Part shown: piece by piece, positions 1-6,411 of the stretch | Position numbering within the stretch: position 1 is the stretch's first letter | How the letters are laid out: each line of letters starts with the position of its first letter | From: Actinomycetota bacterium | GTDB lineage: Bacteria; Actinomycetota; Actinomycetes; Nanopelagicales; Nanopelagicaceae | Assembly: GCA_947457445.1 (NCBI GenBank) | Contig: CANGVO010000005.1 | Span: forward strand, 1-18,598 | Length of the DNA: 18,598 nt | Direction of reading: 5' to 3' | Notes under the pieces: model-generated | Database searches by the model: none | Seen by the model: the letters and a program-made list of their open reading frames with translations, nothing else | What the model was told of the DNA's origin: nothing | Made by a program: the position numbers and the translations under genes

Positions 1-28
1 CAGTCAGTTCGATCTCAACTACTGCCAT
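1..28 (-). CDS. dnaA: Chromosomal replication initiator DnaA, first nine codons only (partial)
   Basis: A minus-strand ATG at 28-26 opens a reading frame that runs off the left edge and reads MAVVEIELT. A good ribosome binding site (AAGGGGG on the minus strand, about positions 34-40) stands five bases before it. The frame is divergent from rpmH and separated from it by DnaA boxes, which is where actinobacteria place dnaA. DnaA proteins of this phylum often start with a short acidic, hydrophobic stretch of this kind, but nine residues cannot identify a protein. The identification therefore rests on the RBS, the orientation and the gene neighbourhood. The two DnaA boxes nearest this start would allow DnaA to repress its own gene. 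Confidence 0.55.
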
Positions 29-43
29 TTGAGCCCCCTTGGA

Positions 44-52
44 CTATCCACA
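44..52 (+). promoter_or_regulatory. DnaA box (CTATCCACA)
   Basis: One mismatch from TTATCCACA. It lies just upstream of the ribosome binding site of the divergent dnaA and three bases from the next box, so the pair may bind DnaA cooperatively and control dnaA expression. Confidence 0.6.
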
Positions 53-55
53 ATG

Positions 56-64
56 TTATCCACA
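56..64 (+). promoter_or_regulatory. DnaA box (exact TTATCCACA)
   Basis: Exact match to the high-affinity consensus, in the same orientation as the box at 44-52 and spaced three bases from it. Confidence 0.8.
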
Positions 65-120
65 GGCTGTGGTCTAAAGTTGGGCTTGAGCCTTCATTTA
101 GAGCCACTTTGACGGATGCC

Positions 121-129
121 TGTGGACAG
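121..129 (-). promoter_or_regulatory. Weak DnaA box in reverse orientation (CTGTCCACA)
   Basis: The minus strand reads CTGTCCACA, one mismatch from TTGTCCACA, the form common in high-GC actinobacteria, and two from TTATCCACA. It is the only candidate in this orientation and may be a low-affinity site. Confidence 0.35.
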
Positions 130-168
130 GGGTGAAAAGTAGGACTATTTTCCAAGAAAAGCAAGCGG

Positions 169-177
169 TTATCCACA
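169..177 (+). promoter_or_regulatory. DnaA box (exact TTATCCACA)
   Basis: Second exact consensus box. It follows directly after the A-rich segment at about 131-165. Confidence 0.8.
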
Positions 178-209
178 ACCCTCAACCCGGGCTCCAGTTT
201 GACCCAACT

Positions 210-218
210 CTATCCACA
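210..218 (+). promoter_or_regulatory. DnaA box (CTATCCACA)
   Basis: Same one-mismatch form as the box at 44-52. It is the rightmost box before rpmH. Confidence 0.6.
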
Positions 219-251
219 CCTCTACCGTTACCTCCTTGCTTCCCCCGTATT

Positions 252-266
252 TATGAAGAGTTCATA
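252..266. repeat. Small perfect inverted repeat in the origin region
   Basis: TATGAA and TTCATA are separated by GAG. The dyad could be an operator or simply part of the rpmH promoter area. Nothing else identifies it. Confidence 0.35.
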
Positions 267-286
267 GAAGTCGGATCAACCGCGAG

Positions 287-306
287 CTAGGTCAGCAAAA
301 ACCTAG
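287..306 (+). promoter_or_regulatory. Hairpin in the presumed rpmH leader
   Basis: CTAGGT and ACCTAG are a perfect six-base inverted repeat around an eight-base A-rich loop, 50 bases before the rpmH start. No T-run follows, so it is not a typical intrinsic terminator. It may structure the rpmH 5' UTR or act as an operator. Confidence 0.35.
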
Positions 307-355
307 TCCGGCCCAAATCCAGCTTGAGTAAACGAGAGTTTTAAAAGGAGTCACC

Positions 356-493
356 ATGACAAAGCGCACCTACCAACCAAATACACGTCGTCGCGCCAAG
401 AAGCATGGCTTCCGCGCACGCATGGCAACCCGTGCAGGACGCGCTGTTCTTTCAGCACGTCGCGCCAAGGGCCGCACTCGTCTCTCTGCTTAA
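356..493 (+). CDS. rpmH: Ribosomal protein L34
   Basis: This 45-residue, very basic protein is the large-subunit ribosomal protein L34. It begins [19 protein letters not shown] and carries the family pattern KRT-QPN-RRRAK-HGFR-RM-TR-GR-VL-RR--GR--LSA almost without change. The length is normal for L34. The start is fixed by a strong Shine-Dalgarno sequence (AAAAGGAG, ending at 350) five bases before the ATG. It is the first gene of the run rpmH-rnpA-yidD-yidC-jag-rsmG and lies next to the origin, as in most bacteria. rnpA starts 26 bases downstream with only a weak ribosome binding site, so the two are probably cotranscribed and perhaps translationally coupled. Confidence 0.97.
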   Translation: MTKRTYQPNTRRRAKKHGFRARMATRAGRAVLSARRAKGRTRLSA

Positions 494-519
494 GCGAACG
501 AGCTGCACCGGAATTTCTC

Positions 520-876
520 GTGCTGCCTAAAAACGCACGTTTGACCACAAGCGCCGATTTTGCTCGAGCAACCAAGAGTGGAACCCGCGTTACAACCGAT
601 AATTTTGTTGGATACCTATACATATCCCCTGTAACAAATCAAAATACACCTAAATGTGGGCTGATCATCAACAAATCTGTTGGCGGCTCTGTTGTTCGCC
701 ACACACTTGCCCGCAAATTGCGTCATGCAGTTGTTCCTCAAATATCAAAACTTCCCACAGGATCTCTTCTGGTTATCCGCGCATTAGCGAAAAACAAACC
801 TGATTCTGTCGCCGCTGAAGTTGAAAAACTAACCAATAAGTTAATTGAGCGCTCCGCTCGAAGTGCGGTGAAGTAA
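520..876 (+). CDS. rnpA: Ribonuclease P protein component
   Basis: The 118-residue protein subunit of RNase P, which joins the catalytic RNA to remove 5' leaders from precursor tRNAs in the cytoplasm. It starts MLPKNARLTTSADFARA, the usual N-terminus of the family, and has the basic helix VVRHTLARKLRH at residues 58-69 in the place of the RNR motif. The central IINKSVGGSVVR segment matches the family pattern K-VG-AV-R. The start codon is GTG with only a weak upstream GGA, so translation probably depends on coupling to rpmH. The stop codon overlaps the yidD start by one base (TAATG). The gene for the RNase P RNA is not in the window. Confidence 0.95.
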   Translation: MLPKNARLTTSADFARATKSGTRVTTDNFVGYLYISPVTNQNTPKCGLIINKSVGGSVVRHTLARKLRHAVVPQISKLPTGSLLVIRALAKNKPDSVAAEVEKLTNKLIERSARSAVK

Positions 877-1124
877 TGCGCAAATTATTTCTTTTAATTA
901 TCTCTTTCTACCAAAAATGGATTTCACCGGCTTTCCCGGCGCGATGCAAGTACTACCCATCATGTTCTTCATATGCAGCTTCAGCTGTCTCTAACTATGG
1001 AGTGCGCGGTGTTTTTATGGCTATCTGGCGCCTAATGCGCTGCAACCCGTGGTCGCACGGTGGAGTTGATTACGCAGTAAAACCTTTACAAAACATCCAA
1101 AAAACCAGTGTAGGAGTTAACTAA
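876..1124 (+). CDS. yidD: Membrane protein insertion efficiency factor YidD
   Basis: An 82-residue protein of the YidD (DUF37) family, a small membrane-associated factor that helps YidC insert inner-membrane proteins. The family signature is clear: FYQKWISPAFPARCKYYPSC at residues 11-30, then the SSYA segment, and RCNPWSHGGVDYA near residues 55-67, where the cysteines and the CNPW/GG pattern are the conserved features. It overlaps rnpA by one base at its start and yidC by one base at its stop, so the three are one transcript and probably translationally coupled. Length is normal. Confidence 0.95.
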   Translation: MRKLFLLIISFYQKWISPAFPARCKYYPSCSSYAASAVSNYGVRGVFMAIWRLMRCNPWSHGGVDYAVKPLQNIQKTSVGVN

Positions 1125-2065
1125 TGGGCTTTATTTTAAATCCACTCTATAACTTTGTATCCGGAGTTATTGTCTTAATTCATAAAGCCCTAACACCAAT
1201 ATTCGGCTTTGACAGCGGAGTTACCTGGGCACTTTCAATCGTCGGCCTTGTAGTTTTAATTCGAATTATTCTAATCCCACTCTTCGTTAAGCAGATTAAA
1301 AGCCAGCGTGCTTTAACGGCTCTGCAACCACAGATGAAAGCGATTCAAAACAAATATAAAGATGATCGCCAAAAGCAATCTGAAGAAATGATGAAGCTCT
1401 ATAAAGAGCATAAAACAAATCCGCTCGCTTCTTGTTTTCCAATCATTGCGCAAGCACCAATCTTTTTTGCACTCTTTACCGTATTAAACGGAATAGCCGC
1501 AAAAACTGATGCTGGTGTTTCTGCGCCAATCGCACGCGGTTTTCTAAAGGGTGAATATCTAGATAGCGCGGCTCAAGCAACATTTTTCGGAGCCAAGATC
1601 TCACAGAGCTTTTTAGGTTCAACAGATACAACAGTAAAGATAGTTACGATAATTCTGATTTTTATTATGTCTGCAACAACTTTTACAACACAACGTCAGT
1701 TGATGGTAAAAGGAATGCCAAAAATGGATTCCAGCAACAATATGATGTTGCAACAGCAAAAAATAATGTTGTATTTATTCCCAGTGATTTTTGCAGTTTC
1801 CGGTGTTAACTTTCCAGTCGGTGTTTTAATTTACTGGTCGACCACAAACTTCTGGACATGGGGTCAGCAGTACTATGTGATCAAACGTAATCCGACTCCT
1901 GGATCACCAGCTTTTGAAGAGCTGCAGCAAAAACGTAAACATAAAGAGAAGCTAGAAAACCGCGAACAGAGCGGAACAGTTATTAACCCTGAAAACACAG
2001 ATCCTGGTCAAACAGGGGCTGCGCCTGGGCAAAGAAAACAACCAAAAAAGAAAAAGAAGAAGTAG
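1124..2065 (+). CDS. yidC: Membrane protein insertase YidC (Oxa1 family)
   Basis: A 313-residue polytopic membrane insertase that places and folds inner-membrane proteins, alone or with the Sec translocon. It is the short Gram-positive/actinobacterial form without the large periplasmic domain of proteobacterial YidC. Hydrophobic segments lie at about residues 35-57, 103-122, 173-190 and 212-240. Arg47, in VVLIRIILIP, sits where the family has its conserved groove arginine. A charged cytoplasmic hairpin (about residues 58-98) follows, and the tail ends in a lysine run (RKQPKKKKKK) that would suit ribosome contact. Unlike some homologues I see no clear lipobox at the N-terminus. An AGGAG at 1112-1116 stands seven bases before the ATG, which overlaps the yidD stop. 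Confidence 0.95.
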   Translation: MGFILNPLYNFVSGVIVLIHKALTPIFGFDSGVTWALSIVGLVVLIRIILIPLFVKQIKSQRALTALQPQMKAIQNKYKDDRQKQSEEMMKLYKEHKTNPLASCFPIIAQAPIFFALFTVLNGIAAKTDAGVSAPIARGFLKGEYLDSAAQATFFGAKISQSFLGSTDTTVKIVTIILIFIMSATTFTTQRQLMVKGMPKMDSSNNMMLQQQKIMLYLFPVIFAVSGVNFPVGVLIYWSTTNFWTWGQQYYVIKRNPTPGSPAFEELQQKRKHKEKLENREQSGTVINPENTDPGQTGAAPGQRKQPKKKKKK

Positions 2066-2131
2066 CCTCTAATTCAGACAATTACTATCAAAAACGCATA
2101 ATCCACCCAAGTTTCTAAAAAAGGAGTCAAA

Positions 2132-2668
2132 ATGAGCGAAGAGACAACAGAAGTTCTAGATGCTTCAACTGAGGCCGAGGCGACAACCGGCACCAAAAAA
2201 GCCCCTAAGACAATTGCACGCCTAGAAGAGGAGGGCGACATTGCCGCCGATTACCTCGAGGGCTTGCTAGATATTGCAGACCTTGACGGAGATATCGATA
2301 TCGATGTTGAAAACGACCGTGCCAGCCTGGCGATTGTTGGCGGAAAACTACGCCACCTAGTCGGCCAAGAAGGCGAAGTTTTGGATGCCATCCAAGAGTT
2401 GACCCGTTTAGCGGTTCAGACTTCAACCGGAGATCGCAGCCGTCTAATGCTCGATATCGATGGTTTCCGCGCAGGCCGCCGCAAGGAGCTAACTGCGCTG
2501 GCAGAAAAGATGGCTGAACAAGCAAAAACGACAGGCGCCTCCATCAAGTTAGATCCTATGAACGCCTTCGAGCGCAAGATTATCCACGACACAATCCAGA
2601 CCCTGGGCCTCTCATCTGAATCTGACGGGGAAGACCCAAATCGCTTCGTAGTCATCTACCCAGCGTAG
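2132..2668 (+). CDS. jag: RNA-binding protein Jag/KhpB (KH and R3H domains)
   Basis: A 178-residue cytoplasmic RNA-binding protein. After an acidic, low-complexity N-terminus (about residues 1-35) comes a KH domain with its GQEG loop at 78-81, then an R3H domain with the R-x-x-x-H signature at Arg148 and His152. The family (SpoIIIJ-associated protein, KhpB/EloR) binds many mRNAs and in several Gram-positives affects cell elongation and division with KhpA. It lacks the N-terminal Jag_N domain found in many firmicutes. A strong AAGGAG (2121-2126) stands five bases before the ATG, after a 66-base gap that shows nothing else. The gene is visibly richer in GC than yidC (about 55% against 42% in sampled lines). 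Confidence 0.94.
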   Translation: MSEETTEVLDASTEAEATTGTKKAPKTIARLEEEGDIAADYLEGLLDIADLDGDIDIDVENDRASLAIVGGKLRHLVGQEGEVLDAIQELTRLAVQTSTGDRSRLMLDIDGFRAGRRKELTALAEKMAEQAKTTGASIKLDPMNAFERKIIHDTIQTLGLSSESDGEDPNRFVVIYPA

Positions 2669-2672
2669 ATAA

Positions 2673-3302
2673 ATGGAAAATCTCCAGCCGGAGTCAGTTT
2701 CACGTGAAACGTTGCCAAATTCGACGTTGATCACCAAGTACTTTCCAGGGCAAGAGCAGGCAATTCAACGCTATGCCGATTTTCTGGTGAGCGCAGGTAT
2801 AGAAAGAGGGTTAATCGGCCCTCGTGAAGGCGAACGAATCTGGGATCGCCACATCTTTAATTGCCTGCCCATTACCCAACTGCTTCCCGAGGGAGCCTCC
2901 ATTTTTGATATCGGATCAGGGGCAGGTTTGCCGGGGATAGTTATCGCTCTGGCTAGACCTGATTTAAAAGTTACGCTCATTGAACCCCTTGAGCGCAGAG
3001 TTGATTTCCTAAAAGAGGCTGTTGCCGCCATTTCAGATGGCTCAATCGAAATTGAGGTTATCCGAGGGCGTGCCCAGGATGTAAAGAAGAGCGCTGATTT
3101 TGTAACAGCTCGCGCAGTAGCCCCACTTGAGAAGTTGAAGAAGATGAGCTGGCATATGGTCAAAACCGGAGGCTCACTGCTTGCAATGAAGGGGGAGTCG
3201 GCCGCAACTGAGATGGTTGGCGTCAAAGGGGCCGAGCTTCACGAGATAAAACTTGAAGGAATTGAACTTGGACGGATTATCTCCGTTCGTAAAGGTGCTT
3301 AG
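2673..3302 (+). CDS. rsmG: 16S rRNA (guanine527-N7)-methyltransferase RsmG
   Basis: A 209-residue S-adenosylmethionine-dependent methyltransferase (GidB family) that makes m7G527 in 16S rRNA; loss of this enzyme is known to give low-level streptomycin resistance. The SAM-binding motif I is GSGAGLPG at residues 81-88, followed by LIEP at about 102-105, the acidic ribose-binding position, and by TARAVAPLEKL, typical of the family. The ATG follows the jag stop by four bases. Codons 9-13 (SVSRE) are encoded by a perfect parS palindrome, so the N-terminus is partly shaped by centromere function. The end lies eight bases before the GTG proposed for parA. Confidence 0.95.
   Translation: MENLQPESVSRETLPNSTLITKYFPGQEQAIQRYADFLVSAGIERGLIGPREGERIWDRHIFNCLPITQLLPEGASIFDIGSGAGLPGIVIALARPDLKVTLIEPLERRVDFLKEAVAAISDGSIEIEVIRGRAQDVKKSADFVTARAVAPLEKLKKMSWHMVKTGGSLLAMKGESAATEMVGVKGAELHEIKLEGIELGRIISVRKGA
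2697..2710. promoter_or_regulatory. parS: parS centromere site 1 (perfect palindrome, inside rsmG)
   Basis: GTTTCACGTGAAAC is an exact 14-base match to the core of the bacterial parS consensus. ParB loads here and spreads along flanking DNA. It lies in the first codons of rsmG, about 2.5 kb from the origin region. Confidence 0.93.
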
Positions 3303-3310
3303 ATAAGCGC

Positions 3311-4234
3311 GTGGATGATTCACGTGAAACAAGTGCTCCTCGGGGCGATGGCAAAGTAGTCGGCGTTCGCCGCCTTAAAGAGGCGATGGCCAAACCTGCG
3401 ACCACCCGAATCTTCACAGTTGCCAACCAAAAAGGCGGGGTTGGAAAGACCACCACCACAGTCAATATCGCAGCAGCTCTTTCAATGGGGGGCCTGCGGG
3501 TCCTAGTTATCGATTTAGATCCACAGGGCAACGCCAGCACCGCTTTAGGAGTACCCCACCGTGATATCGAAGGAATCTATGAAGTTCTTATGGGTGGATC
3601 AACTATTACTTCTGTCATTCAAAAAGTAGCAGGCTTTCCCGCACTTGATTGCGTTCCATCAAATTCATCTCTTGCAAACGCGGAAGTTAATTTAGTTTCA
3701 ATGGTTGCACGCGAACTTCGCCTCAAAGAAGCGCTAGATGAAATTTCACCAAACTATGACTACATCTTTATTGATTGCCCACCTTCACTTGGTTTATTAA
3801 CCATTAACGCACTCGCTGCTGCACGCGAACTTTTGATTCCAATTCAAACTGAATATTACGCACTTGAAGGCTTATCTCAATTGCTTGAAACTTACGGCGT
3901 TGTTAAGAAAAGACTAAATGCAAACTTAGATCTATCAACAATTGTTTTAACTATGTTTGATGGACGTACACGTTTATCAAATGATGTTGCTGCAAATGTA
4001 CGTTCGCACTTTCCAAAAGAGTTAATTGATATACCAATTCCTCGAGCGGTACGTGTTTCAGAAGCCCCCTCATATAACCAAACAGTAATGACTTACGATC
4101 CACTTTCACCCGGCGCGATTGCTTATATGCAGGTTGCGCGTGAAATTGCAGAACGCGGCAAACCAAAAGACGAAGTTAACTTTGATTCAAATGTTGTAAA
4201 TATTAATTACAAACGTGATGGAGAAATCGCATGA
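3311..4234 (+). CDS. parA: Chromosome partitioning ATPase ParA
   Basis: A 307-residue Walker-type ATPase that, with ParB and parS, moves the replicated origins apart. The deviant Walker A motif KGGVGKTTT begins at about residue 41, followed by the LVIDLDPQGNAS switch and the Walker B segment YIFIDCPPS. I chose the GTG at 3311, which makes a 25-residue N-terminal extension; an in-frame ATG at 3386 would remove it and begin MAKPATTRIFTV. Neither has a well-spaced ribosome binding site, so the start is open. The extension contains parS site 2. The stop overlaps the parB start (ATGA), so the two genes are coupled. GC content falls from above 53% to below 45% inside the gene near 3600. Confidence 0.95.
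   Translation: MDDSRETSAPRGDGKVVGVRRLKEAMAKPATTRIFTVANQKGGVGKTTTTVNIAAALSMGGLRVLVIDLDPQGNASTALGVPHRDIEGIYEVLMGGSTITSVIQKVAGFPALDCVPSNSSLANAEVNLVSMVARELRLKEALDEISPNYDYIFIDCPPSLGLLTINALAAARELLIPIQTEYYALEGLSQLLETYGVVKKRLNANLDLSTIVLTMFDGRTRLSNDVAANVRSHFPKELIDIPIPRAVRVSEAPSYNQTVMTYDPLSPGAIAYMQVAREIAERGKPKDEVNFDSNVVNINYKRDGEIA
3317..3330. promoter_or_regulatory. parS: parS centromere site 2 (one mismatch, at the start of parA)
   Basis: GATTCACGTGAAAC differs from the perfect core by one base (A for T at the second position). It begins six bases after the proposed GTG start of parA. ParB bound here could also affect parA transcription or translation. Confidence 0.85.
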
Positions 4235-5100
4235 GTGCAAAAAGAGGCGGGCTTGGAACTAATCTAGATTCACTAATTCCAACATCACTAACAGTTGCCG
4301 GCACCGAAGTTGCACAACAGAACGAAGTTTCAATTGATGCTATTTCCCCAAACCCACGTCAACCTCGTACTGTTTTTGACGAGACTGCATTAAATGAATT
4401 GATTGCATCAATTAAAGAAATTGGAATTCTGCAACCACCAGTTGTTCGCCAAACTTCACCCGGTAAATATGAATTAGTTATGGGAGAACGACGCTTCCGC
4501 GCAGCAAAAGCTGCAGGTCTTAAAAGCATTCCGGTAATTATTCGACAAACCCCCGACAATGAATTGTTGCGCGAAGCGCTGATTGAAAACATCCACCGCA
4601 GTCAACTTAATCCACTTGAAGAAGGTGCGGCCTACGCACAGTTGTTAAATGACTTTAATTGCACCCATGAAGAGTTAGCGACCAAATTGGGACGATCCCG
4701 CCCGTTAATTTCTAACACAATGCGTTTACTTAATCTTCCACCAACAGTGCAACGCAAAGTTGCTGCTGGAGTAATTTCTGCTGGCCATGCTCGAGCACTT
4801 CTAGGTCTTACTGACGAACAAGAGATAGAAAAACTAGCTAACCGAATTGTTGCCGAAGGTCTAAGTGTGCGCGCAACCGAGGAAGCAGTAGCGATTAATT
4901 CCCCAAAGAAAAAGGGTGCAACTGGAAAATCTAGGAAATCTGCCGCCAGCGGTGAAACCCTTGCTGCTGCAGAATTACTGAGCGATTATTTAGATACCCG
5001 AGTAAGCATTCAAGGGGTTTCTGGCAAAGGAAAGATTGTTATTGAATTTGCGGGACGCGAAGATTTACAAAGAATCGTAGATTTAATCGAAGGTAAATAA
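4231..5100 (+). CDS. parB: Chromosome partitioning protein ParB
   Basis: A 289-residue CTP-dependent DNA clamp that loads at parS and stimulates ParA. The N-terminus KRGGLGTNLDSLIP resembles the ParA-contact segment of the family. Then come the ParB/Srx-like domain with GERRFRA at residues 85-91 (the CTP-binding motif) and ENIHRSQLNPLEE at about 119-131. A helix-turn-helix at about 146-168 (LATKLGRSRPLISNTMRLL) reads parS. A linker rich in Lys, Ser and Ala follows, then the C-terminal dimerisation segment ending in RIVDLIEGK. All parts are intact. It starts within the parA stop codon and ends three bases before the end of the convergent aminotransferase gene. Confidence 0.96.
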   Translation: MSAKRGGLGTNLDSLIPTSLTVAGTEVAQQNEVSIDAISPNPRQPRTVFDETALNELIASIKEIGILQPPVVRQTSPGKYELVMGERRFRAAKAAGLKSIPVIIRQTPDNELLREALIENIHRSQLNPLEEGAAYAQLLNDFNCTHEELATKLGRSRPLISNTMRLLNLPPTVQRKVAAGVISAGHARALLGLTDEQEIEKLANRIVAEGLSVRATEEAVAINSPKKKGATGKSRKSAASGETLAAAELLSDYLDTRVSIQGVSGKGKIVIEFAGREDLQRIVDLIEGK

Positions 5101-5110
5101 GAGTTATTTA
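5094..5110. repeat. Inverted repeat spanning two convergent stop codons
   Basis: TAAATAA and TTATTTA form a perfect seven-base inverted repeat around GAG. It covers the parB stop (5098-5100) and the aminotransferase stop (5104-5106, minus strand). The stem is purely A/T and lacks a following T-run, so a terminator role is uncertain. Part of the symmetry follows from two facing TAA codons. Confidence 0.4.
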
Positions 5111-6363
5111 AGCGCAGTGCCGCGGCGCGACATTTCTTGCTTAACAATTCCACCAAGTGCTCTGACGCCTTCGCGAATTCTTTCAGGTGTTGGATGGCAA
5201 TACGAAAGACGCATTGACCAGGAACCAAAACCATCTGCATAAAAAGCCGTTCCGGGGACATAAGCAACTTTTGCCACAATCGCCTTAGGCATCATCGCCT
5301 TGGTATCTATTTCAGCAGGCAAGTTAACCCATACATAGAAACCGCCACCAGGCTTTGTCCAAGTCGCTTCTTTAGGGAAATATTCTTCAAGTGATTCCAA
5401 CATTGCATCACGGCGAACTTTATAAAGCTCACAAAATGAAGCGATCTGATCACGCCATGGTTGATCAGCCAAGTAACTAGAGATAGTTAACTGTGTGAAA
5501 TTTGATGGGCAGAGAATTGAAGATTCAGATGCAATAACCAATTTATCTTTAAGAGATTGTGGAACAAGCGCCCAGCCAATACGAAGCCCCGAAGCAATTG
5601 TTTTAGAGAAAGATCCAAGATAAATAACATTTTCGGAATCTTCGGCGCGCATCGCATTTGGTGATGGACGATCAAAGCCCAATAGACCATATGGATTGTC
5701 TTCAACGACGAAGATTCCTTCTTCACGACAAATAGCAAGAATTTCAGTGCGCCGATCAGCGGGAAGCAAGACACCTGTCGGATTTTGGTAATTAGGAATT
5801 AAATACAAAAATTTAATCTTGCGGCCTGCTGCACGCACTGACTTGATTGCATTGCGTAACGCATCTGGAACCATTCCATTCATATCCATTTCAACATGGA
5901 CGACAGATGCCTCATATTGTCTAAATGTCCCAAGAGCTCCCACATATGACGGTGCTTCAACTAGAACCACGTCACCTGGATCAATAAAGATACGTGAGAT
6001 TAAATCGAGCGCTTGTTGTGATCCTGTAGTTACAACGATGTCGTCAGGATTAGCGCGAATTCCTTCAAGTGCCATAACATCGCAAATTTGTTCGCGCAGC
6101 TTTGGGTGGCCCTGGCCGCTTCCATATTGAAGAGCTTCCGCTCCGTTATTTAAAATTAATTCTTTAACAACACCAGCCATCATCTCCATAGGCAAAGCAG
6201 ATAGATTTGGCATACCGCCTGCAAGTGAAACAATTTCAGGCCGCGATGCAACTGCAAAAAGTGAGCGAATTTCAGAAGGCAACATTCCCGCGGCGCGAGT
6301 AGCAAAACGTTGTTCCAGATGTTGTGGAGCGCCGGTTTGATAGCGAACTGATACCTCAGACAT
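5104..6363 (-). CDS. PLP-dependent aminotransferase (fold type I, 2-aminoadipate/aromatic type)
   Basis: A 419-residue soluble pyridoxal-phosphate enzyme of the class I/II aminotransferase family, nearest in pattern to 2-aminoadipate (LysN/KAT II) and MocR-like aminotransferases without the DNA-binding domain. Visible landmarks are SLAGGMPN (46-53), YGSGQGHPKLR (80-90), TTGSQQALD (112-120), PNYQNPTG (190-197), EDNPYG (221-226, with the Asp that pairs with the cofactor ring), the Schiff-base Lys254 in GSFSKTIASGLRIGW, and the C-terminal MRLSYC segment with the substrate-carboxylate Arg. The substrate cannot be read from sequence. GGGAG on the minus strand stands ten bases before the ATG. It is the last gene of the minus-strand run and converges on parB. 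Confidence 0.9.
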   Translation of the reverse strand: MSEVSVRYQTGAPQHLEQRFATRAAGMLPSEIRSLFAVASRPEIVSLAGGMPNLSALPMEMMAGVVKELILNNGAEALQYGSGQGHPKLREQICDVMALEGIRANPDDIVVTTGSQQALDLISRIFIDPGDVVLVEAPSYVGALGTFRQYEASVVHVEMDMNGMVPDALRNAIKSVRAAGRKIKFLYLIPNYQNPTGVLLPADRRTEILAICREEGIFVVEDNPYGLLGFDRPSPNAMRAEDSENVIYLGSFSKTIASGLRIGWALVPQSLKDKLVIASESSILCPSNFTQLTISSYLADQPWRDQIASFCELYKVRRDAMLESLEEYFPKEATWTKPGGGFYVWVNLPAEIDTKAMMPKAIVAKVAYVPGTAFYADGFGSWSMRLSYCHPTPERIREGVRALGGIVKQEMSRRGTALK

Positions 6364-6411
6364 AAGCGCTAGTCTCCCACAAGGCTAGAGGAGATTGCGA
6401 ACCGATTAAAT

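Larger units (their letters stand above)
29..355. other. oriC: Origin region (oriC) between dnaA and rpmH
   Basis: This 327-base stretch has no gene. It holds four DnaA-box-like nonamers in the same orientation (two exact TTATCCACA, two CTATCCACA) within positions 44-218, plus one weak reverse box at 121-129. An A-rich segment at about 131-165, between the second and third boxes, could serve for unwinding. To the right are two perfect six-base inverted repeats, 252-266 and 287-306. The place, between a divergent dnaA and rpmH, is a standard bacterial origin position. In many actinobacteria the functional origin lies between dnaA and dnaN instead, and that part is outside the window, so this could be only the dnaA regulatory half. 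I could not assign a confident -35/-10 pair for either flanking gene. Confidence 0.7.

Noticed and set aside
68..76. TGTGGTCTA as a reverse DnaA box
   Set aside because: Three mismatches from TTATCCACA on the reverse strand; too weak to claim.
692..726. RnpA lacks the textbook RNR motif (reads RHTLARKLR)
   Set aside because: From memory, actinobacterial RnpA proteins often have RH and ARRLR here, so this is probably lineage-normal and not a defect.
2205..2655. Long antisense open frames under jag, and similar ones under rsmG, trxB, murJ, NUDIX and the MFS gene
   Set aside because: They lie fully inside well-identified genes, read as low-complexity Arg/Ser/Ala-rich protein, and show no recognisable domain; they are by-products of codon bias.
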